DNA from: Mesorhabditis belari
Taxonomy: Eukaryota; Nematoda; Chromadorea; Rhabditida; Rhabditidae
Direction: 5' to 3'
Assembly (NCBI GenBank): GCA_958450365.1
Contig: CAUEEP010000899.1
Span: forward strand, 361,001-425,000
Length of the DNA: 64,000 bases
In this document: piece by piece, positions 44,708 to 56,325 of the stretch
Numbering within the stretch: the stretch's first letter is position 1
Layout of the letters: every line of letters starts with the position of its first letter
The notes under the pieces: generated by a model
What the model saw: only the letters and a program-made list of their open reading frames with translations
Told to the model about the DNA's origin: nothing
Database searches by the model: none
Translations under genes and position numbers: made by a program

Positions 44708-45375
44708 TGGATAAAAATAGGTAAAGGATTCAATTTTGCAGCACAAGATGCTGAAATACTTGCAGAAAGAGATAGTGCCCGTTCAAGTCTAATAAAACAA
44801 GCCGACAAGATGTTACAAGCGTCTAAAGAGAGGTTCTTTTATGATCATTTTTCGGTTTCACCTAATGTACACAATTAGATTTCCGCCTTTGGATATTGGA
44901 AAGAACGTAAGAATTCCAATTAATCCGGTTGATCGACCAAAAATTGGCCACCGAAATCTTTTGGGCGTTGTCACTGAAGGTTTGTTTCTATTAAATTCAC
45001 TTAAACCATTTTTTTAAAGCAATCGATGGGCTTTACACGAGTGGGACGGCGAATGGGACTCTACCACAGAAGTTTTCAAGAAATCAACTCTATCCTTGTG
45101 AGACGGACTTCCTTGCTATTGCTGATGTGCCGGAATGTTCAACTTCCTTTCGTGCCGCCATCGGTGATTCTTCTATTCACGGGAAACAAGGTAAGTAATT
45201 ATAACTTTATTTAATTTTTTTGCGTGTTCCATTAGGCCATAAACATTGCTTATGTGCTGGAAAATGCTCATCCAATCGATGTTCGTGCAAAAAGGATGGC
45301 TGACTCTGCAATTCACTCTCAAGATGTCACAAGATGACTCTCAAGATGTCACAATAGCCTAAGCTGCAAAAATAA
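44708..45375 (+). pseudogene. C-terminal relic of an integrase-like (Ginger/KRBA2-type) transposon protein
   Basis: The reading continues after a frameshift with PLDIGKNVRIPINPVDRP and GHRNLLGVV, then an intron (44990-45029), IDGLYTSGTANGTLPQKFSR, a second intron (45190-45236), and a Cys-rich tail CLCAGKCSSNRCSCKKDG. A stop and a 22-bp tandem duplication separate it from CHNSLSCKNK. The NVRIPI...LYxxGTxxG domain plus the CxCxGxC...RCxC tail is what I recall from KRAB-A-domain-2-like/Ginger integrases; family naming is from memory. Confidence 0.5.
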
Positions 45376-45396
45376 ATAGAAATTTCGTTCGTTCTT

Positions 45397-45520
45397 AAAC
45401 CATTTAAAAAAATGGTTTAAGTGAATTTAATAGAAACAAACCTTCAGTGACAACGCCCAAAAGATTTCGGTGGCCAATTTTTGGTCGATCAACCGGATTA
45501 ATTGGAATTCTTACGTTCGT
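45397..45520. repeat. Inverted partial copy of 44903-45020
   Basis: It reads as the complement of the integrase-relic exon/intron (TTGGTCGATCAACCGGATTA). With the original it forms a local inverted repeat near 45.2 kb. Confidence 0.75.
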
Positions 45521-45689
45521 TGTTGTATGTTGTAATTTCGCATCTATTCTGTTAACGCTAATAAATTGTTTCATAGTTGGGTTTTCTTTTCAGAAAAAGA
45601 CAGTAACAGACCTTTGAAAAATGCAGAAAACTACAGAAAACGCTTAAGAACATATATTAAGCATGTTTATATTATTGTTCAATCTATAT

Positions 45690-45842
45690 AAGATTTAGAT
45701 TGAATCTAAATCGGACGTCCGATATAGACTGTAATCTAAATCGGACGTCCGCGATAAGCTCAATCTAAATCGAACGTCCGATTTAGATTGAATCTCAACG
45801 GACGGAAATCTAAATCGGACACAACATATATATATGTGTGTG
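45690..45842. repeat. Palindromic CTAAATCGGACGTCC repeats and TA/TG microsatellite
   Basis: Four or more imperfect copies of AATCTAAATCGGACGTCC and its complement, ending in ACATATATATATGTGTG. The same motif with the same ACATATATATA tail occurs at 3640-3700. Confidence 0.7.
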
Positions 45843-46201
45843 TGTGTGAACAAAGGTGTGTGTAAATGAAAATTAGATTCAAAGTGAGTGACAAGAGTTG
45901 CAAGTGACACAAAAACAATTAGAAGATCAGTTAAGTCGATAAATGCTTCCAGATTTTTTATTTATTTTATTTTATTTATTCAAAAAATTGTTGGAATGTT
46001 TGAATCTGTTCAAATTAAAGATTTATTTTTTGACAAATAAAAACTCAAGTTGAGACTTTGGCCCACAAAATGAATGATCCTACCAAAAAGTTGATACTCA
46101 AGATAAGTTTTTAGAGAAAGAATACTTAAATAACCCTTTGATTCTCTGATCAACTCAACAATCATGTGTTGTGTTAAAAGTAGCGTGTTATTAATAAAAC
46201 T

Positions 46202-47449
46202 TCATCCAATGAGATGGCTTTTTCGCCGATTGACATTTACCTCAAATCCAGGCATTTTACTCCCCATTCTCTCAATTGTCGGAATCTCAAGAAGCACTTT
46301 TTCCTCTTCACCACTTAGTTTTAGAAAAGTAAAGACAAAACTTTGCCCATACTCAGATTTCACTAACAGATTATGGTTGACTTCATCCATTTGATATTTC
46401 AAAGTGATCCTCATTTGCCAATAAGCGCAATCTAAACACTCCAGTTTTTGTCGCGACTCGAGTGTACTTTCTGTGTAATTTCTAAGCCTACAGAACAGAA
46501 CCAAGCTTTTGGTAGAATAAAATTTTATGACATTTATGATTTATGACACGAGCTAACTGGTAAAACTGGCAAAACTAACTGGCACTGGCAAACTAACTGG
46601 CACTGGCAAACTAACTGGCACTGGCAAACTAACCGGCAAAACGGCAAACTAACTGGCAAAACGGCAAACTAACTGGCACTGGCAAACTAACTGGCACTGG
46701 CAAACTAACCGGCAAAACGGCAAACTAACTGGCAAAACGGCAAACTAACTGGCAAAACGGCAAACTAACTGGCAAAACGGCAAACTAACTGGCAAAACGG
46801 CAAACTAACTGGCAAAACGGCAAACTAACTGGCACTGGCAAACTAACTGGCACTGGCAAACTAACTGGCAAAACGGCAAAGTAACTGGCAGATTTTATAG
46901 ACAAAAATCTAGAGAAAACAAAAATCTGAAGAGGAGGTGGTCACTTTCCGCCAAATTTTTTACGCAACTTTTTATCACATTTTTACCGAAAATTTTTTAA
47001 CACCTTTTCAACGAAGGTCCCACAAATTTTTAAACACTTTTTGCTTTATCCATGTGTGTTCGCCGAAATATGGGTCACCGTTTGGATTATGTATGTGAAA
47101 GTTGATAAACTTTAGGTCAACAAAAACTCAAGCGTAAATTGGGATAAATCCATTGTTTATTTGCGAAACAAGTTGGCGTTCATTAAACACCATCTTAAGC
47201 TCTCGAATCGACCAAGAACTCCGCGAAGAGTCAAGCGTCGACAAATCAGATAAAGGGTCAAATCGCGAATCTGTTGATCATTGTTTAAATGGATTCTACT
47301 CAATAAACCAATTATTTCAGTACCCCAATGCTCATCTACGTGTTTTACATCGAAAAACACAGAAAATCCGGCATTTTGTATAGTGTTGACGATAAAATTC
47401 TTGATTTCGCTTCGAACTTGGACCTTTGGTTCGTCGGCTTTGCAGAGTA
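46202..47449 (-). CDS. Unrecognised coding segments (two exons?) in the palindrome spacer
   Basis: 47449-47157 is open for about 97 codons (ILLCKADEPKVQVRSE, GFSVFFDVKHVDEHW, DLTLYLICRRLTLRGVL, stop). 46504-46202 is open for about 100 codons (KLECLDCAYWQMRITLKYQM, FLKLSGEEEKVLLEIP, stop). Amino-acid composition looks genuine, but each ends in a stop, so they may be C-terminal exons of one decayed gene or two fragments. The first has a faint resemblance to SEFIR/TIR-type folds, which I would not rely on. A satellite array separates them. Confidence 0.35.
46543..46890. repeat. Satellite array of alternating 20-bp and 18-bp units
   Basis: Units CTAACTGGCAAAACGGCAAA (20 bp) and CTAACTGGCACTGGCAAA (18 bp) are mixed in runs, about 18 units in total. 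There is no coding sense. Confidence 0.9.
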
Positions 47450-47535
47450 AAATTTAATAAAAATCTACATTTGAGCTGAAGACGTGAAAAACGATAATAA
47501 ATTAATTGAAACGCTTTGTGTTTTGGGTGGCTTTT

Positions 47536-50500
47536 TGTCTCGAGTTTGTCATTATCTTTCTAATAGAAGGACCTTAAAGGATTTGATTTGATTGAAAGAT
47601 ATCAATAAAATGATTCTGCTACACTAAACTCTCGACAAACTCTCGACGAAAAATTTTGATTCCACTATAGAGTTCTATTAGAGATCTATAGTGGAATCAA
47701 AATTTATTAAAGATCTATAGAGATCTATAGTTTTATTAGAGATCTAATAGAACTCTATAGTGGAATCAAAATTTGGTTTCTAGAACTCATTTAATGGAAA
47801 AAAAATCGGAAAAACAAAATGAAACAAAATCAAAAAGTGAATGAATAAATTTCTACAGAAGCCTTCAACTTTCATTTGGGCGGCAGTGATTCGGGCTGTG
47901 ACCTGAAAAAGAACCCGAACTTTTATCACTACGACACCACCCTAAAATTGGCATCGAATTTTGACTGTTTAAGGAGAAAATCTGTTATTCAAATGAATAT
48001 TGTAATTTTAACCGTTTCTTTTGTCGATCAACTAGCCAATACTGCTGAAAGATGATGTATCCGAACTCGGTGATCGTAACCATCGAGGCACCGAGGAACA
48101 GTCCAAGAGCGCCACCGATGTTACCTGAAAATGCGCTTTGCATAAAATCCGAGCAACCTTTTAACCAAATGCCCAATATGGTGTCGACTTATATCTTACT
48201 TATCATTAAGGTTTGTTTGCGAGCGTCTTGATTTGTACTCAAACTTTTAACTATGGGCTGACCAATAAGTCTTTTTCGCCTTTTTGTATATTTCCGTTTA
48301 GAAAAGATTAATGCATCATACAGTTTGTTCCTGTAGAAAGGTTGACTCTTTTTCAACAAAAGAACGTTGAATTATTATGAAAATGTTTGTTTTTGAGTTT
48401 TTTCAGAGGCGCGAAGTCGGGTAGTCGAAAATCGTGACGACTCGATAACGTGATTCACGAAAGCCTATCTTCTATCTTTTCAGAGAAATCGATTCAGCCA
48501 ATTTCTTTGGGGAGGTTTCTATAGATTTTTACGAAAAACACGTTTTCTCATTAGGATTTGCTTGGAAATGGATCTAAGTTGGCATAAAAAGATGGGAAAT
48601 TGAACAATAAACACGTTCTATTTAGAGTAAGCCACAGTTGATTCGTGAATTTGTTATTTTTCAACGGAAGTACGAAAAAGAGGCGAAAAGACTTGTTTGA
48701 CAAACACAGAGAAGCTGTTTAACACATTCGGGACGATTCGATCACCGGTGATCGAAAGTCGTCTGGCCCTTGGGATCGCCGGTGATCGAAATTTTCTTTT
48801 GAGTCTAACGTCCCTGATTGTAACTATTAAACAAAACTTTTAGGTTGGAAAGGTCAAAGTGAGACTTCTTTTTTTCTTCTCTTGGTATCAATATTCCCCA
48901 GCACCAAAAGCATTCGGATAAAAAGGGGCTTGTTTACACTATTCTTCAACTATTGATTACTAAAAACCCTAAATGGAATATTAGTAGTTTCTATTTTATT
49001 TTTGCCTTTCTTTGAAGGATACTCTACCGAAGGAGCATCTTCGGCATGGCCTTTTGTTTAACTTCAAGGAAAATTCCACTGGCATCCGTGCTTATGGAGA
49101 GATTAATCATGTTTGTGGGCAAGGTTCACTTAGTCTAGCAACCCCTTACAGATGGTTCCATCATTTCGAGAAAGGTGACTTTTCCCTAGAGTAAGAGGCG
49201 AGGGGTGGGAGCGCGAGTGGCTTCAATGAAACGGCTCTAACTGAACTTCTGCGGATCGACAACAAACAACCAACCAGGGTTCTGGGTGAACAACTAAAGG
49301 CCTCTCATACAACAGTGATCACTAACAATGACCATTTCTTATTGGAGAGGGAAGACTTTCAGAATCTGATTGCAGATTCGGAATCTACATAAAATTTTGC
49401 GGTCATGTTTTACGTTAAATTTAAGTTGGGGGTCATTTTTTAATCATAGCAGCTTCGCAAAACAGCTCTCATTCGCTTGTCCAGTTTACCGAAAAACACT
49501 TGTGTTAACAAACATTCATTTACTTACAAGCCTACTTACATGCTAGAGTCCAAAAAGTGTATTCCTCTTGCTGAGTCCACGTCTCGATTGCGTTCGATTG
49601 GAGGTAAATGTTGACAAGGGCGAGATTTTCTCTGAAAATGACAAAGGCGAGATTTTCTCTGTTCTATTCTTGAATGCGCTTCGCTTATTGGGTTCCCTAG
49701 CTCTTCCTTTCTTATCGCTAAAATCGAGAAAATCCAAAAATATTTTACTCATATAGCTCTTTTGAAGGTATAGCTCTACTAAATACTCCTCTCTTAGGCA
49801 TAAGCATAGATCAAAAATTTGTAATCTTTAATCTTTTCAAGACCACCGTCTTATTATTGATCTAGTAAAATGTTTTAAAATTGTCAAAGGTAGTCGGTCG
49901 TTTATGAATTTTCTCCCTCTCAAAAACGATCTGGAGCAAGGTCAGGGCCTTTTCTTCTGCATAAAGATTTAGTTTTGTGTAAATCCACTAGAAATTTCTT
50001 CTCTAATCGTGTTGTTATCGTGTTGTATAGTTGAAATGCTCTTCCACCCCACATTAGAGATACTCCAAATTTAAGCACTTTTAAGAGAGCATTGCATTTG
50101 ATCAAACTTGTAAACTAAATTGAGTCTTTCCGTTCACCATCCTATTTACATTTTAAGACTGTTGAAATTCACATTTATTGAAAGTTGATGTATTCGGGTC
50201 ATTGCAAATTTTTTTTCATCCACAGTATTCCCATATCATCTCACGGCTTTCAATTTTTTGTTCTGTGCTTATCATTTTGTCTTATTGACTACGCTTTATT
50301 TCATGTCTTGAATAAAGTATGAATATAAACTCGAATAAATGTCGCGACCGTGGATGGCCTGAATGGCGGTCTTAAAAAGGGAACTCCTAGCTGAAAGGAT
50401 CCACTAAGAGAGTCAAACTTGTAAATTTTCGTGAAATTAGCTCTAAATCCAAATTCATTATCATAAATGTACTACTGATTTTTTTGCTTTGCCAACTCAC

Positions 50501-50621
50501 TTTTCGAAATCTTCATCGATCTGGGTTTTCTTGTAGTATGCTGCTAAGCCATCCTTGAAAGCAGCGTCAAATAAACGCTTAAATTGCTATGATCAGAAAA
50601 AAGAGAGACCATTTTGTGATA
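47536..50621. repeat. Palindrome block, copy 2 (inverted)
   Basis: Reverse complement of 40190-43243 with small indels, and of 61063-63660. Its outer end abuts the Tc3-like element at 50622. Confidence 0.9.
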
Positions 50622-52187
50622 CAGTGCGTTTCATATTCTTACAGCCACCCCCTAAAACCAGTGTTTCTCGAGAACCATGATAGTTATCGACTTAATTCCT
50701 TTTGCAATGGAAAGAGCACACCTTAAAACCCCAAAGATACTTATTTTCCTATCACTGTAACTTTCCATAACAATTATTTTTCAATAACATGGTTTCTCGA
50801 CCGTTTCAAATTATTACAGCCACTTTGCAATGTTTTTATTTCTTTAACTTTTTTTCTTCTAAGTTTCCGTTTTATTGCTTAATCTCACAATTTTAACCGA
50901 GAAGGGGAGGGGAAATTTTTTTTTTTAAAAAAAAAAAGAGAGGAGGGGGGTTTTTTTGTTTTTTTTTTTTTGCTATGACAAAAGATCTGAAGCGCTCCAG
51001 ACAAGCCATTGAATTCTATGTGAAAAACAAAGCCGCAGCAGCAAAAACAAAGATGAAAAGCGGACCAAAACCAAAGCTGACACCTCGAGCTAAGCGTCAC
51101 ATTGTCAACAACATTCATGGCAAATCCATCAACCAGGTCAAAAGTGAGCTGAAAATCAATGCTTCGAAGGTGACTATCTGGCGTGCTGTCGAAGAAAATC
51201 CGCATATTCATCGCGAAGGCCTCAATCACGCCCCCGCTTTGAAGCCCGAACACAAAGCCCGCCTTCGCTTCGCCAGAAATTATATGAACCAGGACTGGAA
51301 CAACGTTGTACAGATTTTGAATTCTATCAATTTATTTTTTAGGTAATCTTCTCGGATGAAAAGAAATGGAATCTCGATGGGCCGGATGGTGTTTCATACT
51401 ATTGGAGGGATTTGCGCAAGGATCCGATGATTTTTGGGACCCGAAACTACGGTGGAGGTAAAGCGATGTGTTGGGCGGCTTTTGTGCTGGCGGGAGAGTC
51501 GCTTTGAAGTTCATTTCGAACAAGATGAAAAGCTCTGATTATACAGACGTGCTCAAAGACCATCTCTTGCCTTTTCTGCAGCAAAACCCAGCCGTCAAAT
51601 ACACGTTCCAGCATGATAATGCTTCAATTCATCGCTCGATGCACACAAAAGACTGGTTATCAGACGAAGGAGTTGACATTGTTGACTGACCAGCATGCTC
51701 CCCAGACCTGAATCCGATTGAGAACTTATGGGGTATGCTCGTCCGAGATGTTTACAGAAATAATCAACAGTTTAAGACCGTTGCAGAACTCAAAGTTGCC
51801 ATTCGGATCGTTTGGAAGTGCCTTGACGTCACCGTTCTTCGAAAACTGTGCGAAGTATAGTATAAAAGCGCGCATTTTTCAGATCATACAACGTACTGGG
51901 GCAATTACTGATTACTAAATGAATGTTTCTATTGTTTTCCTTCTTGTTTTTTTTGATGTTAGCATGAAAATAAAAACATTACAAAGTGGCTGTAATAGTT
52001 TGAAACGGCCGAGAAACCATGTTATTGAAAAATAATTGTTATGGAAAGTTACAGTGATACGAAAATAAGTATCTTCGGGGTTTTAAGGTGTGCTCTTTCC
52101 ATTGCAAAAGGAATTAAGTCGATAACTATCATGGTTCTCGAGAAACACTGGTTTTAGGGGGTGGTTGTAAGAATATGAAACGCACTG
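50622..52187 (+). mobile_element. Tc3-like transposon, longer copy
   Basis: TA flanks (50620-50621, 52188-52189). Terminal inverted repeats of about 220 bp start CAGTGCGTTTCATATTCTTA. Long terminal repeats of this kind are known for Tc3. It lies in the intron of the left-arm channel gene, antisense to it. Confidence 0.9.
50957..51860 (+). pseudogene. Tc3-type transposase, broken
   Basis: Blocks in order: LKRSRQAIEFYVKNK, KLTPRAKRHIVNNIHGKS (HTH), YMNQDWNNV, a putative 36-bp intron ending TTTTTTAG, VIFSDEKKWNLDGPDGVSYY (first Asp), a frameshift near 51484, FQHDNASIHRS (second Asp), a TGA in place of the Trp before PACSPDLNPIENLWG (Glu). Order and motifs are those of Tc3 (DD34E). The N-terminus is missing compared with the copy at 60491. 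Inactive. Confidence 0.85.
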
Positions 52188-53194
52188 TAGAACAAACTTC
52201 AACTTAAACTTTATAGCTGATAATAAGAATGTTTGCTGCTAATAAAAGTACTCACAGCGAGCTTTTGTGTCGCGTTACGAAAAATCACAAGTTCCTCCGC
52301 TATAAATTCGGGTAGTTTCTTCGTGATGCAGTATTCGACATTTGTTGTGTTGAGATCGTCAAAACGTTCCTACAATCAAGTTTACTGAACACACATCAAT
52401 ACCAAAGTTTAGAGTTTTGTTTTTGCAAGCATGTTTTTGAGTTTGTCTTTGAGTCTAAAATTCAAGAAAGGTGGATCTACAACTTCTAACACATCTCCAC
52501 CTTCTGGTTCTGGCTCTCTGTATTCCTGTAAGGGAATGAGAAGTAGCCTACTTCGTTCTATACTTCAAACTTTAGTCTAACTAGAGGATGATCGCCAATT
52601 ATAGCGACTCACTTCTGAGGGTCTGGCTCAGCGAGAACTCAATGAACCTGCATAAAATTTTTGGAGGTGATTTTTGAGTATGTCTTCTGTAGCCAGCCCC
52701 ATTTTCTAACTGATTCGTGCTTCTGGAATCTTTGTATGTCTTTTCTCAAAAGTCTTAATTGGGTGTTTCGCCAGGTGTACCGCGATTCTCAACTTTGTAA
52801 GGTCATGTAAAGGTTCTGGAAGCACCAATCAGTTAGAAAGTGGCCTTGGCTACAGGAGACATACCCAAAAATCACCGCCAAAAATTCCATTTTTGATTCT
52901 CGCTGAGCTAGACCCTCAGAAGAATAAACTAAAATTCTATTACCCGAAGCATGTGAACGAGCTGTTTGTTGTCTCTTTGCAACGTCAATTCGGCCTTCCA
53001 GAGAAATTCCAGAATCGGGTCGGTCCAATACTGGAAACACAATCAATTGGCTTCAATTTGAATCCCAATTTCTAACGTTCACAATTTAAATCACAAACCC
53101 TCTGAAAGTCCGAATGAAAATAGGAGACAATGTTGTTGTCATGATAGTACTTAGCAAGTTCGTCTTGTGAGAGCTCTCCCAAGAGCATCTGAAA

Positions 53195-53274
53195 AGCTCG
53201 TGAGCTAGTGGTTAATGCACTTGCAGTACAAATTTCTTCTATCCGAGTTCAATCCCGCCCTCGGCTAAACCTTT
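53195..53274 (+). repeat. tRNA-like (SINE-type) sequence in channel intron; mirrored at 59096-59167
   Basis: An A-box-like TAGTGGTTAATGCA and a B-box-like GAGTTCAATCCCG are spaced about as in a tRNA. Flanking stems do not pair well enough for a functional tRNA. A tRNA-derived SINE head or pseudo-tRNA is the likeliest reading. The mirrored copy shows it predates palindrome formation. Confidence 0.4.
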
Positions 53275-56200
53275 GCTCTTTTGCCAAAAAGCAATTGTTA
53301 TCTCATTAAACGCATTGTGATCGTATACCTTTTGGGAAAAAGTTAACGATAGCAATTTCAGGCAAGAATCTCTTTGAATAGAATAATAAAAAGTGTCTTC
53401 TACACAACCTTGTCAACTTGTTGTTTAAGATCGAAATCCCGTAACAACACCCAATTCACCACGTCCCACGGTCTCCTCTTTACCCAAAAATCGATCATTG
53501 ATAAGTTGGAAAACGTTTCGTTTTCCTAAAAATATTTTTCAATACAATCACTTTCAACAAATTTAAAGGATAAAGCACCATCGCCAGCACCGCCAAGGCA
53601 AGGTGGCATTCCTCCCTTTCAGCAAGGATGTAGATGATCGATTCTGTTCTGATGAACTCCTTCTCCTCGACTGGCCATCCATGTAGGGACAAACTGTCGG
53701 TATTAGCTTTTTGCTTTTCTTTTTTTCTTACTTGTCTGTTGCCTCAAGGAAGTCAAGGAGTGAATAAAGCATCATTTTTGAGTCAATCAGCTCCCGGCAC
53801 AAGAGGCGAACTTTCTCCAGTGTTGCGTTTGCCTACGAATTGAGTTAGTGGTAATTTTAAAACACAAAAAACACGTAGCCGGCAGGCTAAATCTCACAAA
53901 TTCTTCTGTGATGTAGGCTGAAGATTGACAAGAGAGAGTGGCATTCTCGAAGAAACGAGTTCCCTTCGAGTCAACTCCAACCAAATGCTTCTCGACCCTC
54001 TTGATTTGAGAATTTTAAACGATAAATAGATACGCTATAGGCATACAAGCCTGTGAATAAAGTAATAAGATTGTATTTCTCTTTTTTGTAATTTAAAAAC
54101 ATTACTTCTCTTGTCAGCAGCCTTTTCTCGGAGACGGTTGGAAAGAGCCTCTTCGGGATTGTGCTGACCTCCTGGAAGGATTGGGTGGATGCTTTCAAAA
54201 TTTATACCAAACGACAACTAAACAAAAACAATTCTTAAGCGTTTATAATTTCTGGGCATTTACAAAAAACCTATTACTTGTTGTGGTAGAAATTCCATCG
54301 TCTCACACATTGGCAAACACTGTTTGCCGATTTCTGTGTTCAGATTAGCTTGTAATCTAAAATGCATTATTACAGCGTGCGCTAAAAGTTCTGCTACCTT
54401 TATTGTATGACCTATATATCCTGTCGTTTTGATCATCGAGCTGCATAAAAAGGGAAAGCAAATTTCTGGGATAAGCACAGATCACTGGATATAGAAAATC
54501 GAAAGTGCTAAAAGTCGTAAGAGCCAAAAGCCGTATCTTCCGTACCAGATTCACATCAGTTGGACAGCTCAAAGTCGCTTTGAATGGAGTTTGAGTAAGA
54601 TTTCGGTGGCCAAGTGCACGACTATGGCTTGAAAGCATCTCAGCAAATGTATTAAAGCAAGCAGAGAACTTTTTGAGCATTTAATGTCCTTTTTTCTTCA
54701 CCTATGTTGTTGTGAAATATTCTAAATTAGTGTTGTTACTTGATTTTATGTAAATTTGGGTTAAATTTGCGTGCGGTGGCAAGAGTTTGATAAGAAGATC
54801 GCAGAACTTTCGACGCACGCTGTAGGTTAGAAACGGGTGTAGAAAGCCCTAGCCTCGTTTGGTCAAATTCGAAAATCGATTCAAAATGTTGCTGACCTTT
54901 TTTGATAAGGCAGCACACAACTGAAGTACATCTCGATATCACACTCGTTTTTCAACTCTTAAAAGAACATTCTTTAATCTTTTAACAAAAATATCATTCG
55001 TTAATAATCTGAAAAGACAATTCTTTAATATTCTAGTGTTTTTGTATTGAGTTCAAAACTTGAAACCTACTTGGTTCATTGGTGAACAGCTGCCGGATCG
55101 AGCAGTTGCATTGTCTCTCAAACATTTCGTGTATCAATTGACCCATACATGCTCTACAATGTCAAGGGTGTAAAAATCTTACATTCAAATAATTAACTTT
55201 TAAAGATTTTACTTTTTGTTATCCGATGAAGAAACATTGCCAGCGGCCGGAATCGATTCTGCAGATTCAATTTGACAACTAGGAGTCGGAAGTCTCTTGC
55301 GCTTAATACAAGAAGTACTTTAAAAAGTAAAAATCTTCCCATGCTACGTTTACTACTGGTATGCCGAATATTTCGGCACCTTCTATAAGAAAGCCGATTT
55401 AGGTACAAGTTTTAACTTGTACTCATTTAACTGAAAGTCACACAAAATTGGAGCATTCTGTAGCTCAAGCCTATTTAAGTTAGCATTTTGATATCTCTAA
55501 AAAAAAAGATTTTCGAAACAATTTCACCAACAAGTTGTCCAAGGTGTGTTCACCATTTATCGAAGTGATCAAGTATTGTACAAGCTCACCCCTCTCATAG
55601 TGGAAAGTAGAGTAAGTACTAAAGTTATGGCACCCAAGTTTATATCAAGTTCGCAAACATTATTTGATTCTTTGCTTTGTGATTCATTGTCTAGCCCGCT
55701 TTAGATAAATAGTAAATAATATTGAGCATAAAGTATACGCAATTCAAGCCAGGAGAGCTCAACAAACAGAACTACATCAAATTTGTCATAACAGGACCAA
55801 TACAGAACATTCACATTTTGAATCCTGAACGGTATGTTGACGGTCATTCCCGGAGAGACACTCACTCCCTTAGAAGTGGTGATTGGGAGCTCGGTCTGAT
55901 TGTAGATTAGAACCTAAACCGGAGACTTTTGAATGAATTGCATCTAGCAAAATAAAGAGCTAAGATATTAGATATCAATAGAAAACTCCGAACTCTGATT
56001 CCCGTTTCGAGTTGACTGTCCAACACGCGTCCACACGTGTCCGTTCGCTCGTAACTTTCCAGGTTGAGCACCAGCCGGAGACCGTGATCCTTACCTGAAC
56101 TTGTAACGAAAACATCTGTCGTCCCTTTTTGCCGTTGGGAAATTAAGGATTTTCGTGTTTTTATCAGCATCAATCCTTCGATTTTGACTATTTTAACTAT

Positions 56201-56278
56201 CATTCGATGCAGAATAAAATTGCGCGTCGAATGATATTACCATTAACTCAAAATGTAATATCCAAACAAAGTTATGAG

Positions 56279-56325
56279 GCAAAAGGTTAAGTCCCGCTCA
56301 TAATGGATGGGGTTTAGGTTTTTAG
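56279..56325. other. Axis of the large palindrome (47-bp spacer)
   Basis: The left arm ends ...CAAAGTTATGAG at 56278 and the right arm starts CTCATAACTTTG at 56326. The spacer between them has no mirrored partner. Arms extend over 7.6 kb on each side, to the window end on the right. Confidence 0.9.

Larger units (their letters stand above)
47985..56094 (-). pseudogene. DEG/ENaC-type channel gene, left palindrome arm, lacking its 5' part
   Basis: Exons: 56094-55994 (GLRLVLNLESYE), 55913-55804 (VLIYNQTELPITTSKGVSVS), 55153-55071 (CMGQLIHEMFERQCNCS), 54171-54106, 53999-53898, 53832-53732, 53693-53579, 53525-53409, 53188-53099, 53030-52944, 52525-52481, 52369-52256, 50577-50501, 48124-47985. The first three match the DEG/ENaC palm (GLRLxLN, ...SPG) and a Cys motif; the last is TM2 with GLFLGAS. 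Exons from 54171 to 50501 join in phase and encode about 300 mostly helical, Cys-poor residues unlike the usual thumb domain. TM1 exons are absent because the palindrome axis at 56.30 kb cuts the gene. The exon between 50501 and 48124 is uncertain. A Tc3-like element sits in the intron after 52256. DEG/ENaC proteins are sodium channels of the plasma membrane. Confidence 0.65.

Noticed and set aside
46543..46890. CRISPR-like array in the 18/20-bp repeats
   Set aside because: Plain satellite with no unique spacers.
52893..53075. Plus-strand ORF over the left channel arm
   Set aside because: It is antisense to the phase-consistent exon 53030-52944, and its mirror in the right arm is also antisense.
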